From: Enterocloster alcoholdehydrogenati
GTDB lineage: Bacteria > Bacillota > Clostridia > Lachnospirales > Lachnospiraceae
Reading direction: 5' to 3'
DNA length: 64,000 bases
Assembly (NCBI RefSeq): GCF_013282095.1
Contig: NZ_BLTJ01000006.1
Span: 124,001 to 188,000 of the forward strand
In this document: one piece after another, positions 34,454-43,662 of the stretch
Position numbering within the stretch: the stretch's first letter is position 1
Layout of the letters: every line of letters starts with the position of its first letter
Made by a program: the position numbers and the translations under genes
Notes under the pieces: generated by a model
What the model was told of the DNA's origin: nothing
Database searches by the model: none
What the model saw: only the letters and a program-made list of their open reading frames with translations

Positions 34454-35785
34454 ATGTACCAGGAAGATCAGGGTCATAATTGGGATAGAGAACCCGGCAG
34501 GGAGGAAGAAACGCCCAGGCGGGGAGGTATTTTAAAGAAGGCAGCCTGGATCACGGCAGGCGCCCTTCTGTTCGGAATGATTGCGGGAGGCGTGATGGTA
34601 GGCGTGCAGGTGGCTTCTTCAGACCTGTTTAAGGAACTTTATACCGTAGTGGCAGGCGATCAGGCGGCAGGAGCAGTGAAAGCGCCGGCGCCCGGCGGCC
34701 CCATGGGGCAGGGAGAGAATGGCCCAGGGCTGGCTACGCCTTCCTATATTGCTGCGCCTGTCACGGATGTGTCTGTCATTGTAGAGCAGGCGATGCCTTC
34801 GGTGGTATCCATTACCAGCACGGCTGTGTACCAGAGCCGTGATTTTGGGTACGACTGGTTCTTTGGAGGCACGCCGGAGGGACAGACCTATGAGGTGCCA
34901 AGCAGCGGTTCCGGGATTATCATAGGAGAAAATGACACAGAGCTGCTGATCGTGACCAACAATCATGTGGTAGAAGATGCCACGTCGCTGAAGGTTACTT
35001 TTATTGATCAGGAGACTGTGGATGCGGTGATCAAGGGGACGGATCCGGAGACGGATCTGGCAGTCATTGCCATTTCTCTGGATCAGATTAAGGATGGTAC
35101 AAAATCCCAGATCAGGCCTGCAACTCTGGGCAACTCAGATGATCTGAAGCCCGGTCAGGGTGTGATTGCCATTGGAAACGCCCTTGGCTACGGCCAGTCC
35201 GTTACAGTGGGCTATATCAGCGCTGTAAACCGGGAGGTACAGACGGAGGAGGGTAATACCCGGCTGCTCCTTCAGACCGATGCGGCCATCAATCCCGGCA
35301 ACAGCGGCGGTGCCCTTCTGAACATGAAGGGGGAGCTGGTGGGAATCAACGCGGCCAAATATGCTTCCACGGAGGTGGAAGGCATCGGCTACGCCATTCC
35401 CATTTCCAAATCAGAGGATATCATCAATCAGCTTATGACACGAAAAAGCAGGACTTCCGTGCCGGAGGAGGAGAGAGGCTATCTTGGCATCCAGGGAACC
35501 AACGTGGACGAGAATGCCGCCAGAACCTTTGGTATGCCAAAGGGCGCGTATATTTACAGAATCCTGGAAAATGGAGCAGCAGCGGCTTCTGAACTGCGGG
35601 AAAAGGATATTATCACAAAGGTAGACGGCCAGACGGTTCGGAGTATGGAAGGGCTTCAGGAGATCCTGGCAGGCTACCGGTCCGGTGAACAGGCAGAACT
35701 GACGGTTCAAAGACAGGTGGACGGCAGCTATCAGGAGCTTACGGTGACGCTGGCCGGTATGCCTCAGGAAGATCAGGGAAGATAA
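34454..35785 (+). CDS. htrA: Membrane-anchored HtrA/DegP-type serine protease
   Basis: A short cytoplasmic N-terminus and one membrane helix (about 30-55) anchor a trypsin-like domain with the full triad: His in TNNHVVEDA near residue 172, Asp in DPETDLAVI near 200 and Ser in GNSGGALL near 283. One PDZ domain lies at about 345-440 (GYLGIQG, GAAAASELREKDIITKV). It should degrade or refold damaged exported proteins outside the membrane. It starts behind GGAAAGGAG. It stands alone between a terminator and the ClpX-like gene. Confidence 0.93.
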   Translation: MYQEDQGHNWDREPGREEETPRRGGILKKAAWITAGALLFGMIAGGVMVGVQVASSDLFKELYTVVAGDQAAGAVKAPAPGGPMGQGENGPGLATPSYIAAPVTDVSVIVEQAMPSVVSITSTAVYQSRDFGYDWFFGGTPEGQTYEVPSSGSGIIIGENDTELLIVTNNHVVEDATSLKVTFIDQETVDAVIKGTDPETDLAVIAISLDQIKDGTKSQIRPATLGNSDDLKPGQGVIAIGNALGYGQSVTVGYISAVNREVQTEEGNTRLLLQTDAAINPGNSGGALLNMKGELVGINAAKYASTEVEGIGYAIPISKSEDIINQLMTRKSRTSVPEEERGYLGIQGTNVDENAARTFGMPKGAYIYRILENGAAAASELREKDIITKVDGQTVRSMEGLQEILAGYRSGEQAELTVQRQVDGSYQELTVTLAGMPQEDQGR

Positions 35786-35901
35786 AACCTGATACAGTCT
35801 GCGCCGGGCGGTTTGCGCCGGAAACGCCGGAACGCATCGCCGCCTTAAGAATGCAGACGGGAAACGACAGGCGTCAGGCCTGTCAGGAGAGGAGAATCAC
35901 A

Positions 35902-37293
35902 TTGGAAGATAAAGATATGGAAAAAAATGACGTTTCACAGTCAAGGGATAAGGAAAAAGACGGGGACAGTTACGAAAAGGTCTGCTATATGTGCCGCAGG
36001 CCGGAGAGCAAGGCCGGCCCCATGATCTCAATGCCGGGAGGTATGAACCTCTGCCATGACTGTATGCAGAAGGCCTTTGACTCGGTGATGAAAAACGGTA
36101 TGGATCTCTCACAGATCCCTAATATGCCCTATATGAACCTGAATTTTAACGATCTGTCTCAGACGCCCCGTCAGACGGAGATCCCAAAGAAACAGAAACT
36201 GCGCAAACAGAAAGAGCCACAGCCCCAGCTTACCATGAAGGACATTCCGGCCCCCCATGTGATCAAAGAAAAACTGGACGAATACGTCATCGGCCAGGAA
36301 CGGGCCAAAAAGGTCATGTCAGTGGCAGTGTATAACCACTATAAGAGAGCGTTTCTTGAGAAGGACGATGCCGACGGCATTGTCATCGAGAAATCCAACA
36401 TCCTGATGATCGGTCCCACAGGAAGTGGAAAGACCTATCTGGTAAAAACGCTGGCAAAGCTGCTGGATGTGCCGCTGGCCATTGCCGATGCCACCTCATT
36501 AACCGAGGCGGGTTATATCGGCGATGATATTGAGAGCGTGGTATCAAAGCTTCTGGCTGCCGCCGGGAACGATGTAGAGAGGGCCCAGAAGGGAATTATC
36601 TTCATTGATGAGATCGATAAGATCGCAAAAAAGAAACAGACCAATACAAGAGATGTCAGCGGTGAGTCGGTGCAGCAGGAGCTGTTAAAGCTGCTGGAGG
36701 GCAGTACCGTAGAGGTGCCGGTGGGATCCAACCAGAAAAATGCCATGACGCCTATGGCAACGGTGAATACAGATAATATCCTTTTTATCTGCGGCGGCGC
36801 ATTCCCGGATCTGGAAGGAATCATCAGGGAACGGCTGATGAAGAAATCCGCCATGGGATTCGGAGCCGTGCTGAGGGACAGCTTTGACAATGACCCGGAT
36901 CTTTTAAGCCATGTGACCAATGAGGATCTGAGGACCTTCGGCATGATTCCTGAGTTTCTGGGCCGTCTCCCCATGACCGTTACCTTAAAGGGGCTGGATC
37001 GGGACCTGATGGTCCGTATTTTACGAGAACCGAAAAATGCCATTATACGCCAGTATGAAAAGCTGCTGGCTCTGGATGAGGTAAAGCTGGTCTTTGAGGA
37101 TGACGCTCTGGACTGGATCGCCGAAGAAGCCATCAAGCGGGGAACGGGAGCCAGAGCGCTGCGGGCGATTCTGGAGGAGTTCATGCTGGATATCATGTAC
37201 GAAATTCCAAAGGATCCCAATATTGGTTCTGTGGTAGTGACCCGTCCTTATCTGGAAAAAAATGGAGGACCTCTGGTACGGATGCGTGGATAG
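35902..37293 (+). CDS. clpX: ClpX-type AAA+ unfoldase, second-type copy
   Basis: The N-terminal zinc module (Cys28, Cys31, Cys51, Cys54) is followed by a Pro/Lys/Gln-rich linker (about 65-115) and the AAA+ core. The core has Walker A GPTGSGKT near residue 171, Walker B IFIDEIDK near 233, the sensor/box VII stretch FLGRLPMTV and C-terminal GTGARALR. It would unfold substrates for ClpP. TTG 35902 is preferred because AGGAGAGGAG lies 7 nt before it; ATG 35851 has no site. No clpP or lon is beside it and the linker is longer than in the tig-clpP-clpX copy, so this is probably an additional ClpX. Confidence 0.85.
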   Translation: MEDKDMEKNDVSQSRDKEKDGDSYEKVCYMCRRPESKAGPMISMPGGMNLCHDCMQKAFDSVMKNGMDLSQIPNMPYMNLNFNDLSQTPRQTEIPKKQKLRKQKEPQPQLTMKDIPAPHVIKEKLDEYVIGQERAKKVMSVAVYNHYKRAFLEKDDADGIVIEKSNILMIGPTGSGKTYLVKTLAKLLDVPLAIADATSLTEAGYIGDDIESVVSKLLAAAGNDVERAQKGIIFIDEIDKIAKKKQTNTRDVSGESVQQELLKLLEGSTVEVPVGSNQKNAMTPMATVNTDNILFICGGAFPDLEGIIRERLMKKSAMGFGAVLRDSFDNDPDLLSHVTNEDLRTFGMIPEFLGRLPMTVTLKGLDRDLMVRILREPKNAIIRQYEKLLALDEVKLVFEDDALDWIAEEAIKRGTGARALRAILEEFMLDIMYEIPKDPNIGSVVVTRPYLEKNGGPLVRMRG

Positions 37294-37316
37294 GCAGCCG
37301 CTGGCTGAAGCAGCAG

Positions 37317-39065
37317 CTACTCCCTCAGCCTTAAAAATGTCTGAAACAGATCCAGCGTTCCATATCCGAACTCCCGGTTCGGGTAGGTGAGCGCTGGATT
37401 TCTCTGTGCCCCCCGGATGAGATAGCTTTTCAACGAGGCCTCGCTCATTGTAGGGTAATTGCCTTCCACAATCCCCCAGCTGAGCAGATTAGCCGCTGCT
37501 CCCGCTGTGATGGCCGCGGCAGCCGAGGTGCCTGTGCGGGTGGTCATAGGCAGCTCAGTTCCGGGTCTGCGAAGCACTGAGGGGCCAAGGATATCTACGC
37601 CGGGTGCCGCCAGTTCCGGCTTGATATAGCCGTTGGGAGTAAAGCCCCGGCTGGAATGGATGTAGATCCCGCCGTTAGCTGCATCATAGGCACCTACGGT
37701 AATAGGAAGCCTGGAATTGCCCGGTACTGTGATGGTACTGTATGGATCGGGGCGCAGAAAGACTGTTTCATCAGAGATCATCCCTGTGACCGGCAGCCAC
37801 ATATGGAAGGTTCCGGTAAAACGCTGTGTATTGTATACACGCACGGTCCAGATCCCTGCGGCCGGCGTTTCAAAGCGCATGAAGATAAGCTGACTGCCGG
37901 ATTCCGCCTCGATGAGCTGGTAGTTTACTGTTATGGTGGAGGCGTCCAGAAGAAATGGGATAGAAGTTTCATTATTGGCGATAATAGGGATACGGCTGAT
38001 CCGTTCGCCGCTGGGTGAGATAAAGCCTACCGTATAGGTGTCTGCATCAGCAGTCCAAAGCTCCAGTACGAAGCCGCGCGCGGCTTCCTCCTGTCCCACC
38101 CGGATTTCAACATCCTCCCATTCCTGATCCGCCGGTATGGTTCCGGAAAAATGATGGGCCATACCCGTTTCATTGCCTCCGGCGATCACTGTTACGATGC
38201 CGAAAAAGCCTCCGTAGTTCTGAGCCACCTGGCTTAAGGGTGAGGTTCCCAGGTGGCTGCCGGAATTGGAGCCTAAGGCCAAAAGGATCACCAGGGGCTT
38301 TCGCAGGCGATCCGCCATCATACGGAGATATTTAATGCCCATCATAATATCATTTTCCTGGAAAGCCGTGGCAGAGGGAGGAATCAGATAGAAATCCCGC
38401 AGATACTGCTTTGCCGGCTTAAGCTTCACTACTGCCAGTTCCGCCCTTGGAGCCGCTCCGGTGAAATCCTCCTGGGGCGCGGAATTTCCTGCCGCCAGAC
38501 CGGCTAAGAAGGTGCCGTGGCCTTCTGTGTCTGCAGTAGGAACCACAGAGAGGGGATCCTCTGCGGCCAAAGCTTCATTGATCTGCTCTCTGGTGTACTC
38601 TGTGCCGTAGGAGGCTCCGCCCATGGGATAGTAATCTGGAACGCCAGGAGGAAGGATATCGGGATCTGTGGGAACAGACTGATCCCAGATCCCGGCGATC
38701 CGGGTAGTGCCGTCCGAATTTTTGAATAGGGGAGAGCGGTAATCGATGCCCGTGTCCACCAGGCCGATGAGCACTCCCTCGCCCCGGTTCCCAAGAGCCG
38801 GGGAGTTGAAGGCAGAGAGGATCCCGGCCGCTTCCATGGCGTCGTAATCCAGAGGCGTAAAAAGAGAAGGGATCATATAGTAGGGATGGGTCCGCATGGA
38901 AACAGCCTCCGGCGTCAGAGGTACATGAAAGATCACATAGTCGCTGCTCACATAATCCATACAGATGGATGGAGCATTGACCCATTTTTCGTACTGCAGG
39001 GAACCGAAACGGTAAATCAGATCCGCCACATTCTCAGCGGCCGGATTGAAGGGGCAGTCAGCCAT
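37317..39065 (-). CDS. S8 subtilisin-family peptidase, Csp-like, without signal peptide
   Basis: The 582-residue protein has a complete subtilase triad: Asp in GLVDTGIDY near residue 100, His in EGHGTFLAGL, and Ser in RTGTSAAAAI near the C-terminus. Between His and Ser lies an inserted jelly-roll-like region of the kind found in clostridial Csp spore-germination proteases. ATG 39065 is chosen because GGGAGG precedes it; the longer reading would cross the promoter of the divergent gene. No export signal is seen, so it acts in the cytosol or is packed into spores. Germination function is inference. Confidence 0.8.
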   Translation of the reverse strand: MADCPFNPAAENVADLIYRFGSLQYEKWVNAPSICMDYVSSDYVIFHVPLTPEAVSMRTHPYYMIPSLFTPLDYDAMEAAGILSAFNSPALGNRGEGVLIGLVDTGIDYRSPLFKNSDGTTRIAGIWDQSVPTDPDILPPGVPDYYPMGGASYGTEYTREQINEALAAEDPLSVVPTADTEGHGTFLAGLAAGNSAPQEDFTGAAPRAELAVVKLKPAKQYLRDFYLIPPSATAFQENDIMMGIKYLRMMADRLRKPLVILLALGSNSGSHLGTSPLSQVAQNYGGFFGIVTVIAGGNETGMAHHFSGTIPADQEWEDVEIRVGQEEAARGFVLELWTADADTYTVGFISPSGERISRIPIIANNETSIPFLLDASTITVNYQLIEAESGSQLIFMRFETPAAGIWTVRVYNTQRFTGTFHMWLPVTGMISDETVFLRPDPYSTITVPGNSRLPITVGAYDAANGGIYIHSSRGFTPNGYIKPELAAPGVDILGPSVLRRPGTELPMTTRTGTSAAAAITAGAAANLLSWGIVEGNYPTMSEASLKSYLIRGAQRNPALTYPNREFGYGTLDLFQTFLRLRE

Positions 39066-39186
39066 GAGCGGCCTCCCGAAAGATTGGATTTGGTTACAGT
39101 ATATGCGGGAAACGGGGAAACATTCAGAAGGGGCAAACGGAAAGTGGGAAAAAACAGACGCAGCAGTGGAAAAAGGCTCCATATAC

Positions 39187-39215
39187 TGGACGGATGGTGG
39201 AAAACATAGTAAAAT
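39187..39215 (+). promoter_or_regulatory. Promoter of the LspA-like gene
   Basis: TGGACG (39187-39192) and TAAAAT (39210-39215) are 17 nt apart, about 70 bp before the start at 39286. Confidence 0.45.
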
Positions 39216-39285
39216 GATCATGATACCGGCCCTCTGGCCATGGTATCGCGAATTGAAAACCCATAACAAACAAGGAGGGAGCGCC

Positions 39286-39756
39286 ATGAAAGGACTTATC
39301 TGGCTTGGCTGTGCCATCGCAGCCCTGGACCAGGGAATGAAAAGCGAGATCGAACAGGAAGAGGGCGGCGAATTTCCGCGGGATCTGCCGGGAGCCAGAG
39401 GTATGATCCGGGTTCACAGGAATCACAACTATGGTTTCCCGTTCGGTTTTTTAAAGGAAAAGCCCAGGATGGTTACGGCGGTTCCGCTGGCAGTGGCCTC
39501 CGCTGTGGCGGGAGCCCTTTCCATGCTTCTTGCAAGAAAAGGCTCCGCGGCTCAGAAAATCGGCCTTACCATGGTTTTGGGAGGGGCGGTCAGCAACCTC
39601 TATGACCGGTTTAAACGGGGCTATGTGGTGGATTATTTCTCATTTTCTGTAAAAGGGATCCAAAAGGTCGTTTTTAATCTGGGGGATATAGCTGTATTTT
39701 TGGGAAGCGCACTCTTCCTCATCGGAGAGATGATAGAAGAATACAAAAGCAGATAG
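39286..39756 (+). CDS. Signal peptidase II (LspA)-like membrane protein
   Basis: The 156-residue protein keeps the LspA active-site pattern: NHNYGFPFGF (usual NxGxAFG), SNLYDRFKRGYVVDYF (usual NxxDRxxxGxVxDF) and FNLGDIAVF (usual FNxADxxI). The first third is atypical, since a charged stretch with no second membrane helix replaces the usual TM region. That leaves about three membrane segments rather than four. It may be a paralogue with another substrate rather than the main lipoprotein signal peptidase. The start follows GGAGGGAG; the longer reading from 39046 has no ribosome site. Confidence 0.68.
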   Translation: MKGLIWLGCAIAALDQGMKSEIEQEEGGEFPRDLPGARGMIRVHRNHNYGFPFGFLKEKPRMVTAVPLAVASAVAGALSMLLARKGSAAQKIGLTMVLGGAVSNLYDRFKRGYVVDYFSFSVKGIQKVVFNLGDIAVFLGSALFLIGEMIEEYKSR

Positions 39757-39785
39757 GAGGCTTTGGACATTGGGGCAGCCGGGGC

Positions 39786-40148
39786 CTAACCGCTGAACAT
39801 CCCGCCGAGCATTCCGCCAAGAGCGCAGATCCCCATCACGGTCACGGCCCGTTCTGTGTCAAGGGCAGACCAGGGATTCATGGCCCAGGAGACTGCAAAA
39901 AGGACGACAAAATAAAACAATCCCGACAAAAGCCCCCAGAAAAAACGTCTCTGGCGCAGGGAGCGGCCTGCCAGCGCCCCTCCTGTGAGACAGGCGGTCA
40001 GATAGACCACATATACCATCAGGTTTACCTGTCCCTCCTTCAGCCGCAGCTTAAACAGCGCAAAGGCCAGAGCGCCTAAAAGCAGGCCGGAGAGAACATA
40101 GGAGATAAGCAGGGAGCGAAGCAGCGGCTTTACGATCCCGTTTTCCAT
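39786..40148 (-). CDS. Small four-helix membrane protein, TIGR04086-like
   Basis: The 120-residue product has four hydrophobic segments (about 12-30, 40-58, 68-88, 100-118) with conserved-looking Gly-rich ends (GGALAGRSLRQRR, GGMLGGMF). Small membrane proteins of this type are often found beside the SCIFF locus in Clostridia, and this one is divergent from it. It starts at ATG 40148 behind GGAGG. The function is unknown. The family name is from memory of the layout and was not checked. Confidence 0.6.
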   Translation of the reverse strand: MENGIVKPLLRSLLISYVLSGLLLGALAFALFKLRLKEGQVNLMVYVVYLTACLTGGALAGRSLRQRRFFWGLLSGLFYFVVLFAVSWAMNPWSALDTERAVTVMGICALGGMLGGMFSG

Positions 40149-40289
40149 AGGAATACCTCCGAACTTGTTTGGTTTGGTGTAAATATATACGTCGGAGAGG
40201 GAAAATATGACAGGCTGGCGGACGGTGCAAACGGTTATAAATCCAAAAAGGGGCGTACGCCCTGAATCCCGAATGAAGTGAATTGCGTA

Positions 40290-40318
40290 TTGCAAGGGAT
40301 GAAAAGCTGTGCTATAAT
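40290..40318 (+). promoter_or_regulatory. Strong promoter of the SCIFF gene
   Basis: TTGCAA (40290-40295) and a perfect TATAAT (40313-40318) are 17 nt apart. Transcription should start near 40325, leaving a leader of about 113 nt. Confidence 0.75.
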
Positions 40319-40357
40319 CACTACGATAACAATTCGGACGGCATAAAAAGCGGTGTG

Positions 40358-40392
40358 AAACGGCTGCCAAGTCTGCTTGCCAGGCCGTTTTT
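40358..40392 (+). terminator. Terminator-like hairpin inside the SCIFF leader
   Basis: AAACGGC (40358-40364) pairs with GCCGTTT (40384-40390), with further inner pairing (CAAG ... CTTG), and a run of five T ends at 40392. It lies between the promoter and the start codon, so it could attenuate transcription or release a short RNA. No plus-strand gene upstream needs a terminator here. Confidence 0.55.
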
Positions 40393-40437
40393 CCTGTTTG
40401 TTATACCGGAGCGATCATAAAAAGGAGGTACTCTAAA

Positions 40438-40584
40438 ATGAAGCACGTTAAGACTTTGAATACCAATACCTTAAAGGATACAATGAAGAAGGGCGGATGC
40501 GGCGAGTGCCAGACTTCCTGTCAGTCTGCTTGTAAGACTTCCTGCACAGTCGGCAATCAGAGCTGTGAGAACGCTGACCGCTAA
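40438..40584 (+). CDS. scfA: SCIFF (six-cysteine) ranthipeptide precursor
   Basis: This 48-residue peptide has six Cys at positions 21, 24, 28, 32, 36 and 43 after a Lys/Thr leader that begins MKHVKTLNTNTLKDT. That is the hallmark of the SCIFF family, six cysteines in forty-five residues. In known members the neighbouring radical SAM enzyme forms thioether bridges between Cys and nearby residues such as Thr; here TSC-rich spacing offers Thr26, Thr34 and Thr37. The biological role in Clostridia is not settled, though links to quorum sensing and stress have been proposed. It starts behind AAAAGGAGG. The maturase gene follows after a hairpin. Confidence 0.95.
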   Translation: MKHVKTLNTNTLKDTMKKGGCGECQTSCQSACKTSCTVGNQSCENADR

Positions 40585-40620
40585 TCAGAGCATCAGACGT
40601 ATTTTAAGGAACAGGTAAGA

Positions 40621-40654
40621 AAAGCCCCTATGGTCCCGGGATTATAGGGGCTTT
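40621..40654 (+). terminator. Hairpin between SCIFF peptide and maturase genes
   Basis: AAAGCCCCTA (40621-40630) pairs perfectly with TAGGGGCTTT (40645-40654). The T-run is weak (CTTTCCTC), so partial read-through is likely, giving more peptide message than enzyme message. Confidence 0.65.
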
Positions 40655-40708
40655 CCTCTGCTATGTACAGATACCGGGCCAAGGCCCTTAGAAAGAGAGA
40701 GTATAGAC

Positions 40709-42106
40709 TTGATTCATCAGTATATCAATAATGGTTACCATATTGTCCTGGACGTAAACAGCGGTTCCGTCCACGTAGTAGATCCGGTGGTCTATGACGC
40801 CGTCAAGGCCGTATCAGATCAGATCCCGGAGCTGGAAAAGCCAATGCCCCTTCCAGCAGAGGTGACTGCAAAGGTTCATGAGGCGCTGGATGCTTCCTAC
40901 AGCGAAAAAGAAGTTGCAGAAGCGCTGGAGGACATTCAGCAGCTCATTGACGCGGAACAGCTTCTGACTCAGGACATTTACAAAAACTTTGTGGTGGACT
41001 TTAAGAAGAGAAAAACCGTAGTCAAGGCCCTGTGCCTGCATATCGCCCATGACTGTAACCTGGCCTGTCGCTACTGCTTTGCCGACGAAGGAGAGTACCA
41101 TGGCCGCCGCGCACTTATGAGCTTTGATGTAGGAAAGAAAGCCCTTGATTTCCTTGTTGCCAATTCCGGCGGCCGCCGCAATCTGGAGGTAGATTTCTTC
41201 GGCGGCGAACCACTGTTAAACTGGAATGTGGTCAAGCAGCTGGTAGAATACGGCCGTTCCCTGGAAGAAACCCATAACAAGAAGTTCCGTTTCACCCTGA
41301 CAACCAACGGCGTCCTCTTAAATGACGAGATCATGGAGTTCTGCAATCGTGAGATGAGCAATGTGGTATTGAGCCTGGACGGCCGTCCTGAGGTCAACGA
41401 CAGGATGCGTCCTTTCAGGGGCGGAGCCGGCAGCTATGACCGCATCGTACCGAAATTCCAGAAGTTTGCCGATAGCAGAGACCAGATGAACTACTATGTC
41501 CGCGGCACCTTTACCAGAAACAACCTGGATTTCTCAAAAGATGTGATCCACTATGCGGACCTGGGCTTTAAGCAGATGTCCATGGAGCCGGTGGTAGCGG
41601 AGCCAGAGATGGATTATGCCATCCGCGAGGAGGATATTCCCCAGATTCTGGAAGAATATGACAGATTGGCCGTTGAGTACATCAAGCGCAAAAAAGAGGG
41701 AAGAGGCTTTAATTTCTTTCATTTTATGATCGACTTAAATGCAGGCCCCTGCGTGGCAAAGCGTATGGCAGGCTGCGGTTCCGGCACGGAGTATCTGGCA
41801 GTCACCCCCTGGGGCGATCTCTACCCTTGCCATCAGTTCGTGGGAAATGAAAAGTACCTTCTTGGAAATGTAGACGACGGCATTGTAAATGAGGAAATCC
41901 GCAGCGAGTTTAAGCTCTGCAATGTATACGCCAAGGAAGGCTGCAAGGACTGCTTTGCCAGATTCTACTGCAGCGGCGGATGCAGCGCTAACTCCTACAA
42001 TTTCAGCGGCTCCATTAACGGCTCTTACGAGATCGGCTGTCAGATGCAGAAGAAGCGGATCGAGTGTGCCATCATGATCAAGGCTGCCCTGGCAGATGAG
42101 GAATAA
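40709..42106 (+). CDS. scfB: SCIFF radical SAM maturase
   Basis: The 465-residue enzyme has an N-terminal peptide-recognition region (MIHQYINNGYHIVLDVNSG at the start), the radical SAM CX3CX2C motif in CNLACRYC near residue 116, and a C-terminal SPASM domain with many Cys (CGSGTEYLAV, PCHQF, CKDCFARFYCSGGC) for auxiliary iron-sulfur clusters. It should form thioether links in the SCIFF peptide. The start is TTG 40709, which gives the beginning usual in the family, behind AAAGAGAGAG. It is 4 bp from tgt. Confidence 0.95.
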   Translation: MIHQYINNGYHIVLDVNSGSVHVVDPVVYDAVKAVSDQIPELEKPMPLPAEVTAKVHEALDASYSEKEVAEALEDIQQLIDAEQLLTQDIYKNFVVDFKKRKTVVKALCLHIAHDCNLACRYCFADEGEYHGRRALMSFDVGKKALDFLVANSGGRRNLEVDFFGGEPLLNWNVVKQLVEYGRSLEETHNKKFRFTLTTNGVLLNDEIMEFCNREMSNVVLSLDGRPEVNDRMRPFRGGAGSYDRIVPKFQKFADSRDQMNYYVRGTFTRNNLDFSKDVIHYADLGFKQMSMEPVVAEPEMDYAIREEDIPQILEEYDRLAVEYIKRKKEGRGFNFFHFMIDLNAGPCVAKRMAGCGSGTEYLAVTPWGDLYPCHQFVGNEKYLLGNVDDGIVNEEIRSEFKLCNVYAKEGCKDCFARFYCSGGCSANSYNFSGSINGSYEIGCQMQKKRIECAIMIKAALADEE

Positions 42107-42109
42107 TCT

Positions 42110-43246
42110 ATGAAATATCAGGTAATAACAAAAGACGGCCGCGCCAAGCGGGCTTCGATGGAAACGGTTCACGGAACGATCCAGACACCGGTCTTTATGA
42201 ATGTAGGCACCGTAGGCGCTATCAAGGGAGCTGTGTCCACCGATGACCTGCGCCAGATCGGCACTCAGGTGGAACTGTCCAATACATATCACCTCCATGT
42301 GCGCACCGGCGATAAGCTGATCCGCGAATTTGGCGGTCTGCACAGGTTTATGAACTGGGACAGGCCTATCCTGACGGATTCCGGCGGCTTTCAGGTATTT
42401 TCGCTGACTGATTTGCGCAAAATTAAGGAAGAGGGCGTATATTTCAGCTCTCATATCGATGGACACAAGATCTTCATGGGGCCTGAGGAGAGTATGCAGA
42501 TCCAGTCCAACCTGGGCTCTACCATTGCCATGGCATTTGACGAATGTCCTCCAAGCCACGCCGATTACGACTACATCCGCAAGTCCGTAGACCGCACTAC
42601 ACGCTGGCTGGCGCGCTGTAAGACAGAGATGTCCCGTTTAAATTCTCTTTGTGACACCGTAAACAGAGAGCAGCTTTTATTTGGTATTAACCAGGGCGGC
42701 GTCATTGACGAGATCCGTATCGAGCACGCACAGACGATCCGGGAGATGAATCTGGACGGTTATGCTATCGGCGGACTCGCGGTAGGAGAGACCCATGAGG
42801 AAATGTACCATATCCTGGATGTGACGGTTCCACATCTGCCGGAAGAAAAGCCGGTTTATCTTATGGGCGTGGGAACGCCTGCCAACATTTTGGAGGCAGT
42901 AGACCGGGGCGTTGATTTCTTTGACTGTGTATACCCGTCCAGAAACGGCCGCCACGGCCATGTATACACCAACCAGGGCAAGCTCAACCTCTTTAACCAG
43001 AAGTACGAGCTGGATCACCGCCCCATTGAGGAAGGCTGTCAGTGTCCTGCCTGCCGTTCCTACAGCCGGGCTTACATCCGTCATTTGCTCAAGGCCAAAG
43101 AAATGCTGGGAATGAGATTATGCACCTTGCATAATTTGTATTTTTATAATAAAATGATGGAAGAGATCCGGGAAGCCATCGAAGAACACCGCTACAGCGA
43201 GTACAAAGCCGCTAAGCTGGCCGGCATGGCAGGTCAGAAGGATTGA
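42110..43246 (+). CDS. tgt: tRNA-guanine transglycosylase
   Basis: The enzyme exchanges guanine 34 of Asp, Asn, His and Tyr tRNAs for the queuosine precursor preQ1. DSGGFQVFSL holds the catalytic Asp region, GIDHxxxxxGxxE-type features appear as FDECPPSHADY, DCVYPSRNGRHG gives the nucleophile and RNA contact, and the zinc ligands are in CQCPACRSYSRAYIRHL. The 378-residue length is normal. Its place between the SCIFF maturase and yajC is common in Clostridia. Confidence 0.96.
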   Translation: MKYQVITKDGRAKRASMETVHGTIQTPVFMNVGTVGAIKGAVSTDDLRQIGTQVELSNTYHLHVRTGDKLIREFGGLHRFMNWDRPILTDSGGFQVFSLTDLRKIKEEGVYFSSHIDGHKIFMGPEESMQIQSNLGSTIAMAFDECPPSHADYDYIRKSVDRTTRWLARCKTEMSRLNSLCDTVNREQLLFGINQGGVIDEIRIEHAQTIREMNLDGYAIGGLAVGETHEEMYHILDVTVPHLPEEKPVYLMGVGTPANILEAVDRGVDFFDCVYPSRNGRHGHVYTNQGKLNLFNQKYELDHRPIEEGCQCPACRSYSRAYIRHLLKAKEMLGMRLCTLHNLYFYNKMMEEIREAIEEHRYSEYKAAKLAGMAGQKD

Positions 43247-43298
43247 TAAAAAGAAACTGCTGGGGCAATGTAGCAGCAGGTATGAAGGAGGAAACACA

Positions 43299-43577
43299 AT
43301 GGCTGGAATGGGAGGAATTATTCTCTATATCGTATTTCTGGGAGCGATCGTTTACTTTATGGCGATTCGTCCGCAGAATAAGGAGAGAAAAAAACAGCAG
43401 GAACTGCTTGCGAGCGTTGCTGTTGGCGATACGATCCTGACAAGCAGCGGATTCTACGGCGTGATTATCGATATGACCGACGATACAGTGATCGTAGAGT
43501 TCGGCAGCAACAAAAACTGCCGTATTCCGATGCAGAAAGCTGCCATCATCCAGGTTGAAAAACCGGAGTCAAAGTAA
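43299..43577 (+). CDS. yajC: Sec translocase accessory subunit YajC
   Basis: The 92-residue protein has one N-terminal membrane helix (about 4-24, ending AIRPQNKERKK), followed by a small beta domain (VGDTILTSSGFYG, VIVEFGSNKNCRIP). It assists the SecYEG-SecDF export complex. It starts behind GAAGGAGG. secD and secF, which often follow, are absent here. Confidence 0.93.
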   Translation: MAGMGGIILYIVFLGAIVYFMAIRPQNKERKKQQELLASVAVGDTILTSSGFYGVIIDMTDDTVIVEFGSNKNCRIPMQKAAIIQVEKPESK

Positions 43578-43662
43578 AATGCACATAGGTTTCCCTGCCG
43601 TGGGTGCTCTGGCAGACAGAGCCGGTCTATACAGGGATATGTGAGTGCACGGAAAATGGTAT

